Source of the DNA: Caryophanales bacterium
GTDB lineage: Bacteria; Bacillota_I; Bacilli_A; RFN20; CAG-826
DNA length: 9,023 bases
Assembly: GCA_022781015.1 (NCBI GenBank)
Contig: JALEUF010000147.1
Coordinates: 1 to 9,023, forward strand
Reading direction: 5' to 3'
Part shown: piece by piece, positions 1 to 6,478 of the stretch
Position numbering within the stretch: the first letter of the stretch is position 1
How the letters are laid out: each line of letters starts with the position of its first letter
Translations under genes and position numbers: made by a program
The notes under the pieces: model-generated
The model's database searches: none
What the model was told of the DNA's origin: nothing
What the model saw: the letters and a program-made list of their open reading frames with translations, nothing else

Positions 1-189
1 GTAAGAATGATAATGGAACCTCTTAGGGATTCTAATTTCAATATGGGCAGCAATGGGATGTGGTCGTTTTGGAATTCGATGGTTTACATAATAATTGGCC
101 TAGTCATGATCGGGCTTTTCTTCCTTTTGGATTATCTAAAAAGCAAGAAAGACAACACTCCTAAAGAAGAAAGCGAAAAGGTGAGCTAA
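1..189 (+). CDS. lgt: Prolipoprotein diacylglyceryl transferase, C-terminal end (partial, 5' end outside window)
   Basis: Frame 1 is open from the first base and ends at TAA (187-189), giving about 62 residues of a gene that begins before the window. It starts V-R-M-I-M-E-P-L-R-D-S. The R-x3-E-x2-R pattern matches the C-terminal signature of Lgt, the membrane enzyme that transfers diacylglycerol from phosphatidylglycerol to the lipobox cysteine of prolipoproteins. One hydrophobic segment follows (roughly MVYIIIGLVMIGLFFLL) and then a lysine/glutamate-rich cytoplasmic tail, as in the last Lgt helix. An internal ATG at 7 could be taken as the start of a 60-residue protein, but the signature begins before it and no ribosome binding site is visible. 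The stop overlaps the next ATG by one base (TAATG), indicating one operon and probable translational coupling. Lgt next to TrxB is a common order in Firmicutes and Mollicutes, which supports the call. Confidence 0.8.
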   Translation, partial: VRMIMEPLRDSNFNMGSNGMWSFWNSMVYIIIGLVMIGLFFLLDYLKSKKDNTPKEESEKVS

Positions 190-1097
190 TGAAAGAAGTA
201 GATGTAGTTATCATTGGTTCAGGTATAGCAGGGATTAGTGCTGCTATATATCTAAAACGTTCTTCTCTTTCTTTTGTCTTGCTTGATAAAAGCATGCCGG
301 GCGGGAAATTAAATATTATACATCGAATCGATAATTATCCTGGCTACCCTTCTATTTCTGGACTTGAATTATCCAAATCATTATTAGAGCAATGCAAACA
401 GCTAGGTATCGAATTTAGCTATGGAGAAGTTAATAAAGTAGAGAAAGTCGATTCTAATTTCTTGACTAGGACTGATGTTGATTCTTATCTAAGCAAGGTA
501 GTAATTGTTGCTAGCGGACTTAGCGAGGCTAAACTTAATATACCTGGTGAAAAGCAATATTTTGGTAAAGGAGTTAGCTATTGCGCCACTTGTGATGGAC
601 CTTTCTTTAAGAATAAAGACGTTGCTATATATGGATATAAGGATTTTGCTTTTGAAGATGCGATTTATCTTTCTAGTTTAGTCAATAGACTTTATTTCAT
701 CTTGCCAAAATCGCCATTGGCAACCGAAACCCATCTAAATGAAGTAAAAAAGGCTAAAAACATAACTATATTTGATGGATATAGCCTTAAGGAAATAAAA
801 GGGGATAATAAGGTTAATTCGATTGTCATTAATAAGGATAATGAGAATAAAGAATTAGAAGTATCCGCGATTTTCCCTCTTTTTGAGCAAATATCTTCAT
901 CAAGTTTCCTTTCTCCATTAAGCATAAAGATGAGCAATGGATTTATCGATGCTGATAAAGATGGAAAGACTAATGTAGATGGGGTTTATGCCGTCGGGGA
1001 TATAGTTAATAAGAAATTAAGGCAATTAATAAATGCTGCAAGCGAGGGTGCTTTGGCTGCTATATCTAGTATCAATTATGTTAGGAGCAAGAAATAA
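189..1097 (+). CDS. Thioredoxin reductase-like FAD protein with degenerate NADPH-binding motifs
   Basis: This 302-residue flavoprotein has the length and order of low-molecular-weight thioredoxin reductase. The FAD-binding glycine motif G-S-G-I-A-G is at residues 10-15, followed by MPGGKL (36-41) in place of the usual PGGQL. The redox-active C-A-T-C pair is at C132/C135, and the second FAD motif TNVDGVYAVGD is at 261-271, followed by LRQLINAASEGALAA. The NADPH domain departs from the family: the usual G-G-G-D-S-A is GYKDFA (149-154), and the HRRxxxR segment that grips the NADPH 2'-phosphate reads ILPKSPLATE (171-180). The fold and disulfide chemistry are therefore supported, but NADPH as electron donor is not. 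Relatives with the same losses in clostridia and cyanobacteria (FFTR, DTR) use ferredoxin or other donors. AAGGTGAG (178-185) is the ribosome binding site. It sits between lgt (1-bp overlap) and whiA (directly abutting). It could be annotated trxB, but the substrate and electron donor are unproven. Confidence 0.82.
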   Translation: MKEVDVVIIGSGIAGISAAIYLKRSSLSFVLLDKSMPGGKLNIIHRIDNYPGYPSISGLELSKSLLEQCKQLGIEFSYGEVNKVEKVDSNFLTRTDVDSYLSKVVIVASGLSEAKLNIPGEKQYFGKGVSYCATCDGPFFKNKDVAIYGYKDFAFEDAIYLSSLVNRLYFILPKSPLATETHLNEVKKAKNITIFDGYSLKEIKGDNKVNSIVINKDNENKELEVSAIFPLFEQISSSSFLSPLSIKMSNGFIDADKDGKTNVDGVYAVGDIVNKKLRQLINAASEGALAAISSINYVRSKK

Positions 1098-2048
1098 ATG
1101 CCTAACAAGAATCCTTTTTCATTTGCCCTAAAAGTAAAAGAAGAAATAGCCTCTTCCCATATGCCTGAGACTTCAATCAGGCCATTTTTATCCGCCTTTA
1201 TAAAGTGTAATGGGACTTATAGATTAGGTGGGGTTATTGATTTATCTAGCGAATCTAGTAGGGTTGCTAAGCTTCTTTACCAATCAATATCTTCTATCTA
1301 TGGGGTAGGGGTAAGGTTTTCTTATACTAGAAGCATGAATTTCCGTAAGGCAGTAAAATACCATTGCCTTGTTGATGAAGCTGATTTCATCTGTTCTGAT
1401 TTGGATGTAGATTTCCTTTCTGCTAAACCAAATAAATATCTAATCGGGACGAATGAAAACCTTTCGGCTTATTTAGCGGGTTGCTTTGTCTCGGTTGGTT
1501 CGGTAAATGATCCTAAATCAAGTAATTACCATCTTGAATTGGCCCTTTCTGACCCTGATTTTGCTTCCTTTATATGTAAATGCATATCCAAGATAAAGAC
1601 AATTGAATTCACCCCAAAGATAATAAAAAGAAGGCAACAATATGTCGTCTATTTAAAACGTAGTGTCCAGATTAGCGATTTCCTTTCCTATATCGGCGCG
1701 ACTTCTTCTTGCCTTGAATTTGAAAATGTCCGTGTCGGAAGAGAAATGATCAATATAGACAATAGATTAGAAAACCTAGATTTAGCCAATATGGAAAAGA
1801 CATTGTCTGCCGCTTCTAGGCAAATTAAGGAAATAGATTATCTGAAAGAAAAAAGGATATTGGACAACTTGCCATATAAAGTCAGAGTTTTAGCAGATAT
1901 CAGGAAAAATAATCCCGAGGCTAGCCTAGAAGAGCTTGCGTCAATTTTATCTGAAACTATTTCTAGCCAAGTCTCGAAATCTAACATTAACCATATTTTA
2001 AGAAAGATACACGAGGAATATATAAATGATTCTGGAAATATCCGATAA
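1098..2048 (+). CDS. whiA: WhiA, LAGLIDADG-like/HTH DNA-binding protein
   Basis: This 316-residue protein is about the usual WhiA length. The N-terminal part has the LAGLIDADG homing-endonuclease-like fold without nuclease function. The family hallmark AYLAGCFVSVGSVNDP is at 124-139, followed by YHLELA (144-149). A second hallmark at about 213-248 reads VGREMINIDNRL, then NMEKTLSAASRQIKEIDYL, matching the conserved NRxxNxxxAN...KT..AA.RQ...I.YL run. The C-terminal helix-turn-helix spans about 259-304 (LPYKVRVLADIRK, then NPEASLEELASIL and SKSNINHILRKI). WhiA controls sporulation genes in actinomycetes, and in Bacillus it influences cell division and chromosome segregation without sporulation. 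Its role here is inferred from homology only. The ATG directly follows the trxB stop, with AGGAG at 1083-1087. The last 23 bp overlap the next gene. Confidence 0.95.
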   Translation: MPNKNPFSFALKVKEEIASSHMPETSIRPFLSAFIKCNGTYRLGGVIDLSSESSRVAKLLYQSISSIYGVGVRFSYTRSMNFRKAVKYHCLVDEADFICSDLDVDFLSAKPNKYLIGTNENLSAYLAGCFVSVGSVNDPKSSNYHLELALSDPDFASFICKCISKIKTIEFTPKIIKRRQQYVVYLKRSVQISDFLSYIGATSSCLEFENVRVGREMINIDNRLENLDLANMEKTLSAASRQIKEIDYLKEKRILDNLPYKVRVLADIRKNNPEASLEELASILSETISSQVSKSNINHILRKIHEEYINDSGNIR

Positions 2049-2292
2049 GGAACGTTTAGAGAACGAAATAACTTCATTCCGTGCCAAATTAGGCCTTAGA
2101 ATCGCCATTATTAGGACTAGCAAGGAGATTTCCCAGTTTCGTTTATCTTTATTAACCGGATTAAGCAAGCAATATATTTCCGATTTAGAGAACGGAAGAA
2201 GGAACGTTTCTATTTCTTCTTTATATAAGGTTGCAAAAGGGCTAGAAGTAGGGATAGAAGAGCTATTTTTGGACCTTGAGCAACCAAAGTAA
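2026..2292 (+). CDS. XRE/Cro-C1 family helix-turn-helix regulator
   Basis: This 88-residue protein is essentially one HTH_3 domain (about residues 22-82) after a short charged N-terminus. The helix-turn-helix is clear: FRLSLLTGLSKQYISDLENG, with recognition helix around 47-57 and the typical LENGRRN turn (54-60), then SISSLYKVAKGLEVGIEELF. There is no sensor, peptidase or membrane domain, so it probably acts as a DNA-binding dimer. The start at 2026 lies inside whiA (23-bp overlap, different frame). It is supported by GAGGA at 2013-2017, eight bases before the ATG. It is the last gene of the lgt-trxB-whiA operon. An array of TTACC/GGTAA sites lies just downstream, before gapA, and could be its operator; that is inference from proximity alone. 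The target genes are unknown. Confidence 0.88.
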   Translation: MILEISDKERLENEITSFRAKLGLRIAIIRTSKEISQFRLSLLTGLSKQYISDLENGRRNVSISSLYKVAKGLEVGIEELFLDLEQPK

Positions 2293-2298
2293 CTACAT

Positions 2299-2334
2299 TT
2301 ACCGATTTATTGTATATTACCTAAGGTAATTACC
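2299..2334. promoter_or_regulatory. TTACC/GGTAA half-site array upstream of gapA (candidate operator)
   Basis: TTACC occurs at 2299-2303, 2317-2321 and 2330-2334, and its complement GGTAA at 2325-2329. Two perfect palindromes share the central GGTAAT: ATTACC-TAA-GGTAAT (2316-2330) and GGTAATTACC (2325-2334). The block ends just before the gapA promoter. It resembles overlapping binding sites of a dimeric regulator. The XRE gene ending at 2292 is the nearest candidate partner. A 3-nt-loop hairpin is possible but would make a poor terminator. Confidence 0.45.
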
Positions 2335-2336
2335 CC

Positions 2337-2365
2337 TTTTAAAGATGAAATTCCCTTAGTATAAT
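2337..2365 (+). promoter_or_regulatory. gapA promoter
   Basis: A perfect -10 box TATAAT lies at 2360-2365. The best -35 match at 17-bp spacing is TTTTAA (2337-2342), which is weak at 3 of 6 positions, so activator dependence is possible. A start near 2372 would give a leader of about 29 nt. The near-perfect Shine-Dalgarno AAAGGAGG (2380-2387) has an unusually long 13-nt gap to the ATG at 2401. Confidence 0.6.
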
Positions 2366-2400
2366 TTATTCGCTTAAATAAAGGAGGGACAATAAAGAAT

Positions 2401-3462
2401 ATGTCCATCAAACTAGCTATTAACGGGTTCGGTCGTATTGGCCGTCTCGCCTTCCGCCGTGCTTACGAAGTCGGTGGATTCGAAGTCGTCGCTATCAATG
2501 ACTTAGTCGACGCAAATACACTTGCCTACTTATTAAAGTATGACACCACACATCGTACCTGGCATGCAAACGAAATCTCTGCCGAAGTCGAAAAAGACGA
2601 AGCCGGAAATTTCATCAAGAACAACCTTGTCTTCAAGGGTGTTAGAATCCCAGTCCTTGGCAAAAAGGACCCACATGATTTGAAGTGGGGAGAATACGGT
2701 GTCGATATCGTTTTGGAATGCACTGGTAGATTAAAGAGCAAAGAAGATGGCCAAGTCCACCTCGACAATGGTGCCAAAGGCGTCATCATCTCTGCTCCAT
2801 CTTCCTCCAAGGATATCCCAACCTTCGTTTATGGAGTCAATACCAATACCTTAACTCCAGATATGAAGATCATCTCTGGCGGATCTTGCACAACTAACTG
2901 CTTAGCCCCAGTTATGAAGGTTATTAACGATACCTTCGGTGTCAGAGGCGGATTCATGACCACCGTCCACGCCTATACCAATGACCAAACCATCCTTGAC
3001 CTCGCCAAAGGCAACTTACGCCGTGGTAGAGCCGCAGCCGCCAACATTGTTCCAACAACCACTGGTGCTGCCAAGGCCATCAAGGTCGTCATTCCTGAAC
3101 TAGATGGTAAGTTAATGGGTGGAGCTGTTAGAGTTCCTGTAACCGATGGTTCCTTAGTTGACTTATCCTTAGTCCTAGAAAATCAAAATGTCACCAAAGA
3201 AGAAATCAATGCTGCTTTAAAGAAAGCTAGCGAAACCTCCTTAAAGGAAGTCATGGATTACACTGAAGACGAAATCGTCTCTAGCGATATCCTTGGCGCA
3301 ACTGCCGGTAGTGTCTTTGATGCCACCCAAACTGTTGTCTTCACCGATAAGACTGGACTCCAACACGTCAAAGTCGTTTCCTGGTATGACAACGAATATT
3401 CCTTCACTTGCCAATATGTCCGTCTTGCTGGCGAATATGGCAAAGTTCTTGGCTGTAAGTAA
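2401..3462 (+). CDS. gapA: Glyceraldehyde-3-phosphate dehydrogenase, type I
   Basis: This 353-residue enzyme oxidises glyceraldehyde-3-phosphate to 1,3-bisphosphoglycerate with NAD+ in cytosolic glycolysis. The NAD-binding start INGFGRIGRLAFRRA is at residues 7-21, and D34 in AINDL is the acidic residue typical of NAD preference. The catalytic segment GGSCTTNCLAP (161-170) holds nucleophile C163. The usual residues before it, N-A-S-C, are replaced by G-G-S-C. H190 in TTVHAYTNDQ is the general base. RRGRAAAANIVPTTTGAAKA (208-227), AVRVPVTDGS and SWYDNEYSF (327-335) are standard. It is somewhat longer than the usual 330-340 residues. It is a single-gene unit, with a promoter at 2337-2365 and a terminator at 3484-3511. 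Codons are rich in GCC, GTC, ATC and TTC, as in highly expressed genes. No cggR repressor gene precedes it, unlike Bacillus. Confidence 0.97.
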   Translation: MSIKLAINGFGRIGRLAFRRAYEVGGFEVVAINDLVDANTLAYLLKYDTTHRTWHANEISAEVEKDEAGNFIKNNLVFKGVRIPVLGKKDPHDLKWGEYGVDIVLECTGRLKSKEDGQVHLDNGAKGVIISAPSSSKDIPTFVYGVNTNTLTPDMKIISGGSCTTNCLAPVMKVINDTFGVRGGFMTTVHAYTNDQTILDLAKGNLRRGRAAAANIVPTTTGAAKAIKVVIPELDGKLMGGAVRVPVTDGSLVDLSLVLENQNVTKEEINAALKKASETSLKEVMDYTEDEIVSSDILGATAGSVFDATQTVVFTDKTGLQHVKVVSWYDNEYSFTCQYVRLAGEYGKVLGCK

Positions 3463-3483
3463 TTTAAAAAATATCCATTTTTA

Positions 3484-3511
3484 GGCAGGAGGCAACACTC
3501 CTGTCTTTTTT
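3484..3511 (+). terminator. Rho-independent terminator after gapA
   Basis: The stem GGCAGGAG (3484-3491) pairs with CTCCTGTC (3498-3505): eight base pairs with one G-U, a GCAACA loop and six T (3506-3511). It separates gapA transcriptionally from pgk. Confidence 0.92.
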
Positions 3512-3552
3512 ACATTTAGGAAAAAATGTTTATAAAATTAGTTTATATTGTT

Positions 3553-3580
3553 TTGTTTCACCCTTATAGGGTGGTATACT
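3553..3580 (+). promoter_or_regulatory. pgk-tpiA operon promoter with internal palindrome
   Basis: An extended -10, TGGTATACT, lies at 3572-3580, with TTGTTT (3553-3558) as a partial -35 at 16-bp spacing. The spacer holds the perfect inverted repeat CACCCT-TAT-AGGGTG (3559-3573), which runs into the extended TG element. A protein bound there would block polymerase, so this looks like an operator. Transcription would start near 3587, almost at the AGGAG ribosome binding site (3590-3594). Confidence 0.72.
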
Positions 3581-3603
3581 CTTTTTGCTAGGAGCAAAAT
3601 AAA

Positions 3604-4851
3604 ATGCTAAAAACAATTGAAGATTTAAAAGACTTACAAGGCAAAAGAGTCCTTGTCCGCGTTGATTTCAACGTTCCTCAAACTAATGGCGTCATTAGAG
3701 ACGACAATAGAATAAGGGCTGCTTTGCCAACTATTAATTACCTAACTTCCAAAGGTGCTAGGGTCATCCTTATGTCTCACCTTGGCAAGATCAAATGGAA
3801 GGAACCTGATATGGCTAAAATTGAAGCCATGAAGAAGGCCAATGATTTATCTTGTGCCGCCACTAGACTTGGCGAACTAGTTTCCCCAACCAAGGTTTAT
3901 TTCTGCAAGGAAACTCGTGGAGAAGCATTAGCCAATGCCGTTGCCAATCTAAAAGATGGCGAAATCCTTCTTATGCAAAATACCCGTTATGAAAAGGGCG
4001 AAGAAAAGAATAATCCTGAATTAGCCGCCGAATGGGCTTCTTTAGCTGATGTATTCGTCATGGATGCCTTTGGTTCTAGCCATAGGGCCCATGCTTCTAC
4101 AGTTGGGGTACCTTCCATATTAAAAGAAGAAGGAAAGCAAGTAGCAGAAGGCTATTTGATGATTAAGGAAGTTTCTAACCTTACCCGTTGCGTCGAAGTC
4201 AAAGACGAAGATAGACCATATGTAGCCATATTAGGTGGATTCAAGGTTTCCGATAAGATCAAAGTCATCGATTCCTTGTTAAAGAAATGCGATTATGTCT
4301 TGATCGGTGGTGCTATGACCTATACATTCAAGAAAGCCATGGGAATGGATATTGGAAATTCCCCATGCGAAATGGATCAACTTGATTATGCAAGAAAATG
4401 CATCGATGAAGCCAATGGACGTCTAATCCTTCCAGATGATGCAGTCGTTACTGATTCCTTTGAAGAAAAAGAAGGACGCAATATCAAAGTTGTCGATACC
4501 GAAATCGAAGCTGGCGGACGTATCCCAGACGGATTTGAAGGATGCGATATCGGTCCAAGGACAATAGCACGTTATCAAGCTATCATTGCCAAGGCCAAGA
4601 TGGTTTTCTGGAATGGTCCTATGGGCGTATTCGAACAAAAGGATTTCCAATCCGGAACTGTTGCAGTCTGCAAAGCCATTGCCGAACTTCAAGGAAAAGC
4701 CTTTACTGTCTGTGGTGGTGGCGATAGCGCTTCTGCTGTCAAGCAATTTGGCTACAAAGCTTCATTTAGCCATGTCTCTACTGGTGGAGGAGCTTCACTT
4801 GAAATGATTGAAAACGATGGACACCTCCCAGGTGTTGATGTCCTTCGCTAA
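3604..4851 (+). CDS. pgk: Phosphoglycerate kinase
   Basis: This 415-residue enzyme transfers phosphate from 1,3-bisphosphoglycerate to ADP, the first ATP-yielding step of glycolysis. N-domain substrate-binding signatures are VRVDFNVP (18-25), MSHLGK (57-62), NTRYEKGEE (126-134) and DAFGSSHRAHASTVG (154-168). Hinge and nucleotide-binding signatures are LGGFKVSDKI (210-219), IGGAMTYTF (234-242), WNGPMGVFE (336-344) and GGGDSASAVKQFG (371-383). It is slightly longer than the usual 390-400 residues. One oddity is F213, where the family normally has alanine (GGAKVSDK); the nucleotide-contacting lysine is kept. The start is supported by AGGAG at 3590-3594. It is first in an operon with tpiA, and the 12-nt gap to tpiA carries the tpiA ribosome binding site. 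Confidence 0.97.
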   Translation: MLKTIEDLKDLQGKRVLVRVDFNVPQTNGVIRDDNRIRAALPTINYLTSKGARVILMSHLGKIKWKEPDMAKIEAMKKANDLSCAATRLGELVSPTKVYFCKETRGEALANAVANLKDGEILLMQNTRYEKGEEKNNPELAAEWASLADVFVMDAFGSSHRAHASTVGVPSILKEEGKQVAEGYLMIKEVSNLTRCVEVKDEDRPYVAILGGFKVSDKIKVIDSLLKKCDYVLIGGAMTYTFKKAMGMDIGNSPCEMDQLDYARKCIDEANGRLILPDDAVVTDSFEEKEGRNIKVVDTEIEAGGRIPDGFEGCDIGPRTIARYQAIIAKAKMVFWNGPMGVFEQKDFQSGTVAVCKAIAELQGKAFTVCGGGDSASAVKQFGYKASFSHVSTGGGASLEMIENDGHLPGVDVLR

Positions 4852-4863
4852 GAGGAAATATAA

Positions 4864-5622
4864 ATGAGAAAAAAACTTTTGATGGGAAACTGGAAAATGA
4901 ATAAGACTCCATCCGAGGCCAAGGAATTTGCCCTTGGCTGCAAGGATATGGTCGAATATGCTATTTCCCATGATATCGATGTTGGCGTTGCCCCAACTTA
5001 TGTTTGTTTAGAAACCGTTAAGGAAAATTCTCCATCTTCCTTAATCGTATCGGCCCAAAATTGCTCAAGCCATGATCATGGTGCCTATACTGGTGAAATC
5101 TCTATTCCAATGTTAAAGGAAATCGGAATTGACTGGGTAATACTTGGCCATTCCGAAAGAAGAGAATATGATGCCGAGACTAGTGTCAAGTGCAATGCTA
5201 AAATCAAGGCTTTGCTTGAAGCTAATATGACTCCTTTATATTGCTGTGGCGAATCTCTTGAGACTTTTGAAAAAGGCGAGACAAAGTCCTTTGTCGAAAC
5301 TCAAATTAGAGAAGGATTAGAAGGATTAAGCAAAGAAGACGCAAGGAAAGTCGTCATTGCCTATGAACCAATCTGGGCAATCGGAACTGGAAAGAATGCG
5401 ACTTCTGCAATTGCTGAAGATACAATCGCCCACATTAGAAGTGTCTTAGCTTCCATGTTTGGCGAAGTTGCCGAAGAAATGAGAATATTATATGGCGGTT
5501 CAGTCAAGCCAAATAATATTGCCGAATATATGTCTATGAAGGACATTGATGGTGCCTTGGTAGGTGGGGCTAGCTTAACCCTAGAATCCTACAAGGGACT
5601 AATCGATGGATTGGTAAAATAA
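4864..5622 (+). CDS. tpiA: Triosephosphate isomerase
   Basis: This 252-residue TIM-barrel enzyme interconverts dihydroxyacetone phosphate and glyceraldehyde-3-phosphate, feeding GapA. All catalytic residues are present: N9 and K11 in GNWKMNK, H96 in ILGHSERR (93-100), and E168 in AYEPIWAIGTGKNAT (166-180), which includes flexible loop 6. The phosphate-binding segments LYGGSVKPNN (209-218) and GALVGGASL (230-238) are intact, and the length is normal. The ribosome binding site GAGGA lies at 4852-4856, eight bases from the ATG. It lies between pgk and a membrane-protein gene that starts one base after its stop. Confidence 0.97.
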   Translation: MRKKLLMGNWKMNKTPSEAKEFALGCKDMVEYAISHDIDVGVAPTYVCLETVKENSPSSLIVSAQNCSSHDHGAYTGEISIPMLKEIGIDWVILGHSERREYDAETSVKCNAKIKALLEANMTPLYCCGESLETFEKGETKSFVETQIREGLEGLSKEDARKVVIAYEPIWAIGTGKNATSAIAEDTIAHIRSVLASMFGEVAEEMRILYGGSVKPNNIAEYMSMKDIDGALVGGASLTLESYKGLIDGLVK

Positions 5623-5623
5623 G

Positions 5624-6412
5624 ATGGCATTCGCTTCGGTTAGAAAGTCTAGGGCTCCCCAAGACGAAACCAAAGTAAATGAATTTTTACAGAACAAGAA
5701 CAAATCCATTGGCAAAGTCTATCTCTATATGGGGATAGGATTAGCCATTTCTGCAATAGTATCTATAGTAGTAGGTGCCTTATTCGCTGGCTGGTTTACC
5801 AATTTTGGTAGAATCGACTGGGCAGGAGAGGTACCCGATACTGCTATATTCACCTATGTTGGTATATTGATTGCTAGCTATATCATCATGTTTATCGATA
5901 GCCTAGTAATTACTCATAGGGCCTATTCGGATAAGAAGTCATTATGGGTACCTTATATCCTATATGCTATATTGATGGGTGTATTCCTTAGTTCCTTCTT
6001 GATTGCAGGAATCGATTTCTATACATTGGGTGAGGCATTTGGGATATCTGGATTAGTCTTTGTTATCATGGGATTAATCGGATATTATTCAAAATCAAAC
6101 CTCAATGTACTTGGAATGATTGCTGCCGGGGCTCTTATGTGCCTGCTTCTAGGCGGCGCGTTCTGGTTTGTATTATGGCTAATTAATCCAGCTGCCTTCT
6201 ATATCTATAATGTCATTGTCTCTATCGCAGTCATGGCATTCTTACTAATATTGGTAGCGGTTGATACCTATAACATCAAGAATATATTGCAAAATAGTGC
6301 CGGCAAGAATATGCCTCTATATTGCGCTTTCAAGATGTATACGGACTTCATTGCCATATTCGTTAGGATCTTATATTTCCTTGCCTTAATCAAAGGAAAC
6401 AATAGAAAATAA
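5624..6412 (+). CDS. Bax inhibitor-1 (BI-1/YetJ)-like multi-pass membrane protein
   Basis: This 262-residue integral membrane protein has about seven hydrophobic segments, near residues 33-57, 73-96, 107-130, 138-155, 160-187, 192-213 and 236-256, after a basic cytoplasmic N-terminus. The pattern fits the BI-1 family. The C-terminal pair of aspartates is recognisable, D214 in VAVDTYNIKN and D241 in KMYTDFIAIFVRIL, matching the family's D...YLDFINLFL motif. In bacterial YetJ this pair gates a pH-sensitive calcium leak. Function here is inferred from family resemblance, and divergence is considerable. The ATG follows the tpiA stop by one base with no good Shine-Dalgarno, so translation probably depends on ribosomes finishing tpiA. 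It is last in the pgk-tpiA operon, where Bacilli usually carry gpm and eno. A terminator follows at 6419-6450. Confidence 0.75.
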   Translation: MAFASVRKSRAPQDETKVNEFLQNKNKSIGKVYLYMGIGLAISAIVSIVVGALFAGWFTNFGRIDWAGEVPDTAIFTYVGILIASYIIMFIDSLVITHRAYSDKKSLWVPYILYAILMGVFLSSFLIAGIDFYTLGEAFGISGLVFVIMGLIGYYSKSNLNVLGMIAAGALMCLLLGGAFWFVLWLINPAAFYIYNVIVSIAVMAFLLILVAVDTYNIKNILQNSAGKNMPLYCAFKMYTDFIAIFVRILYFLALIKGNNRK

Positions 6413-6418
6413 CTTCAA

Positions 6419-6450
6419 AAGACTTCTAGTTCAACTGGAGGTCTTCTTTT
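6419..6450 (+). terminator. Rho-independent terminator after the pgk-tpiA operon
   Basis: A 12-bp stem forms between 6419-6430 (AAGACTTCTAGT) and 6434-6445 (ACTGGAGGTCTT), with two G-U pairs and a TCA loop, followed by C and four T. The preceding AAAA could pair with the T run, so it may act in both directions. Confidence 0.88.
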
Positions 6451-6466
6451 GTTGGATTTAAAAACG

Positions 6467-6472
6467 TATGAT
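6467..6472 (+). promoter_or_regulatory. Possible -10 box for the glycosyltransferase gene
   Basis: TATGAT matches the -10 consensus at 5 of 6 positions. The expected transcription start, six to seven bases on, is at or next to the A of the ATG at 6479, which would give a leaderless mRNA. No convincing -35 is seen (TTCTTT at 6444-6449), so this is tentative. Confidence 0.3.
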
Positions 6473-6478
6473 TAACTT

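Noticed and set aside
7..189. Stand-alone 60-residue small membrane protein
   Set aside because: The frame is open to the window edge, there is no ribosome binding site, and the R-x3-E signature of Lgt begins upstream of the internal ATG.
2316..2340. Palindrome plus CCCCTTTT as terminator of the whiA-xre operon
   Set aside because: A 6-bp AT-rich stem with a 3-nt loop and an interrupted T run would be weak; overlapping half-sites fit an operator better.
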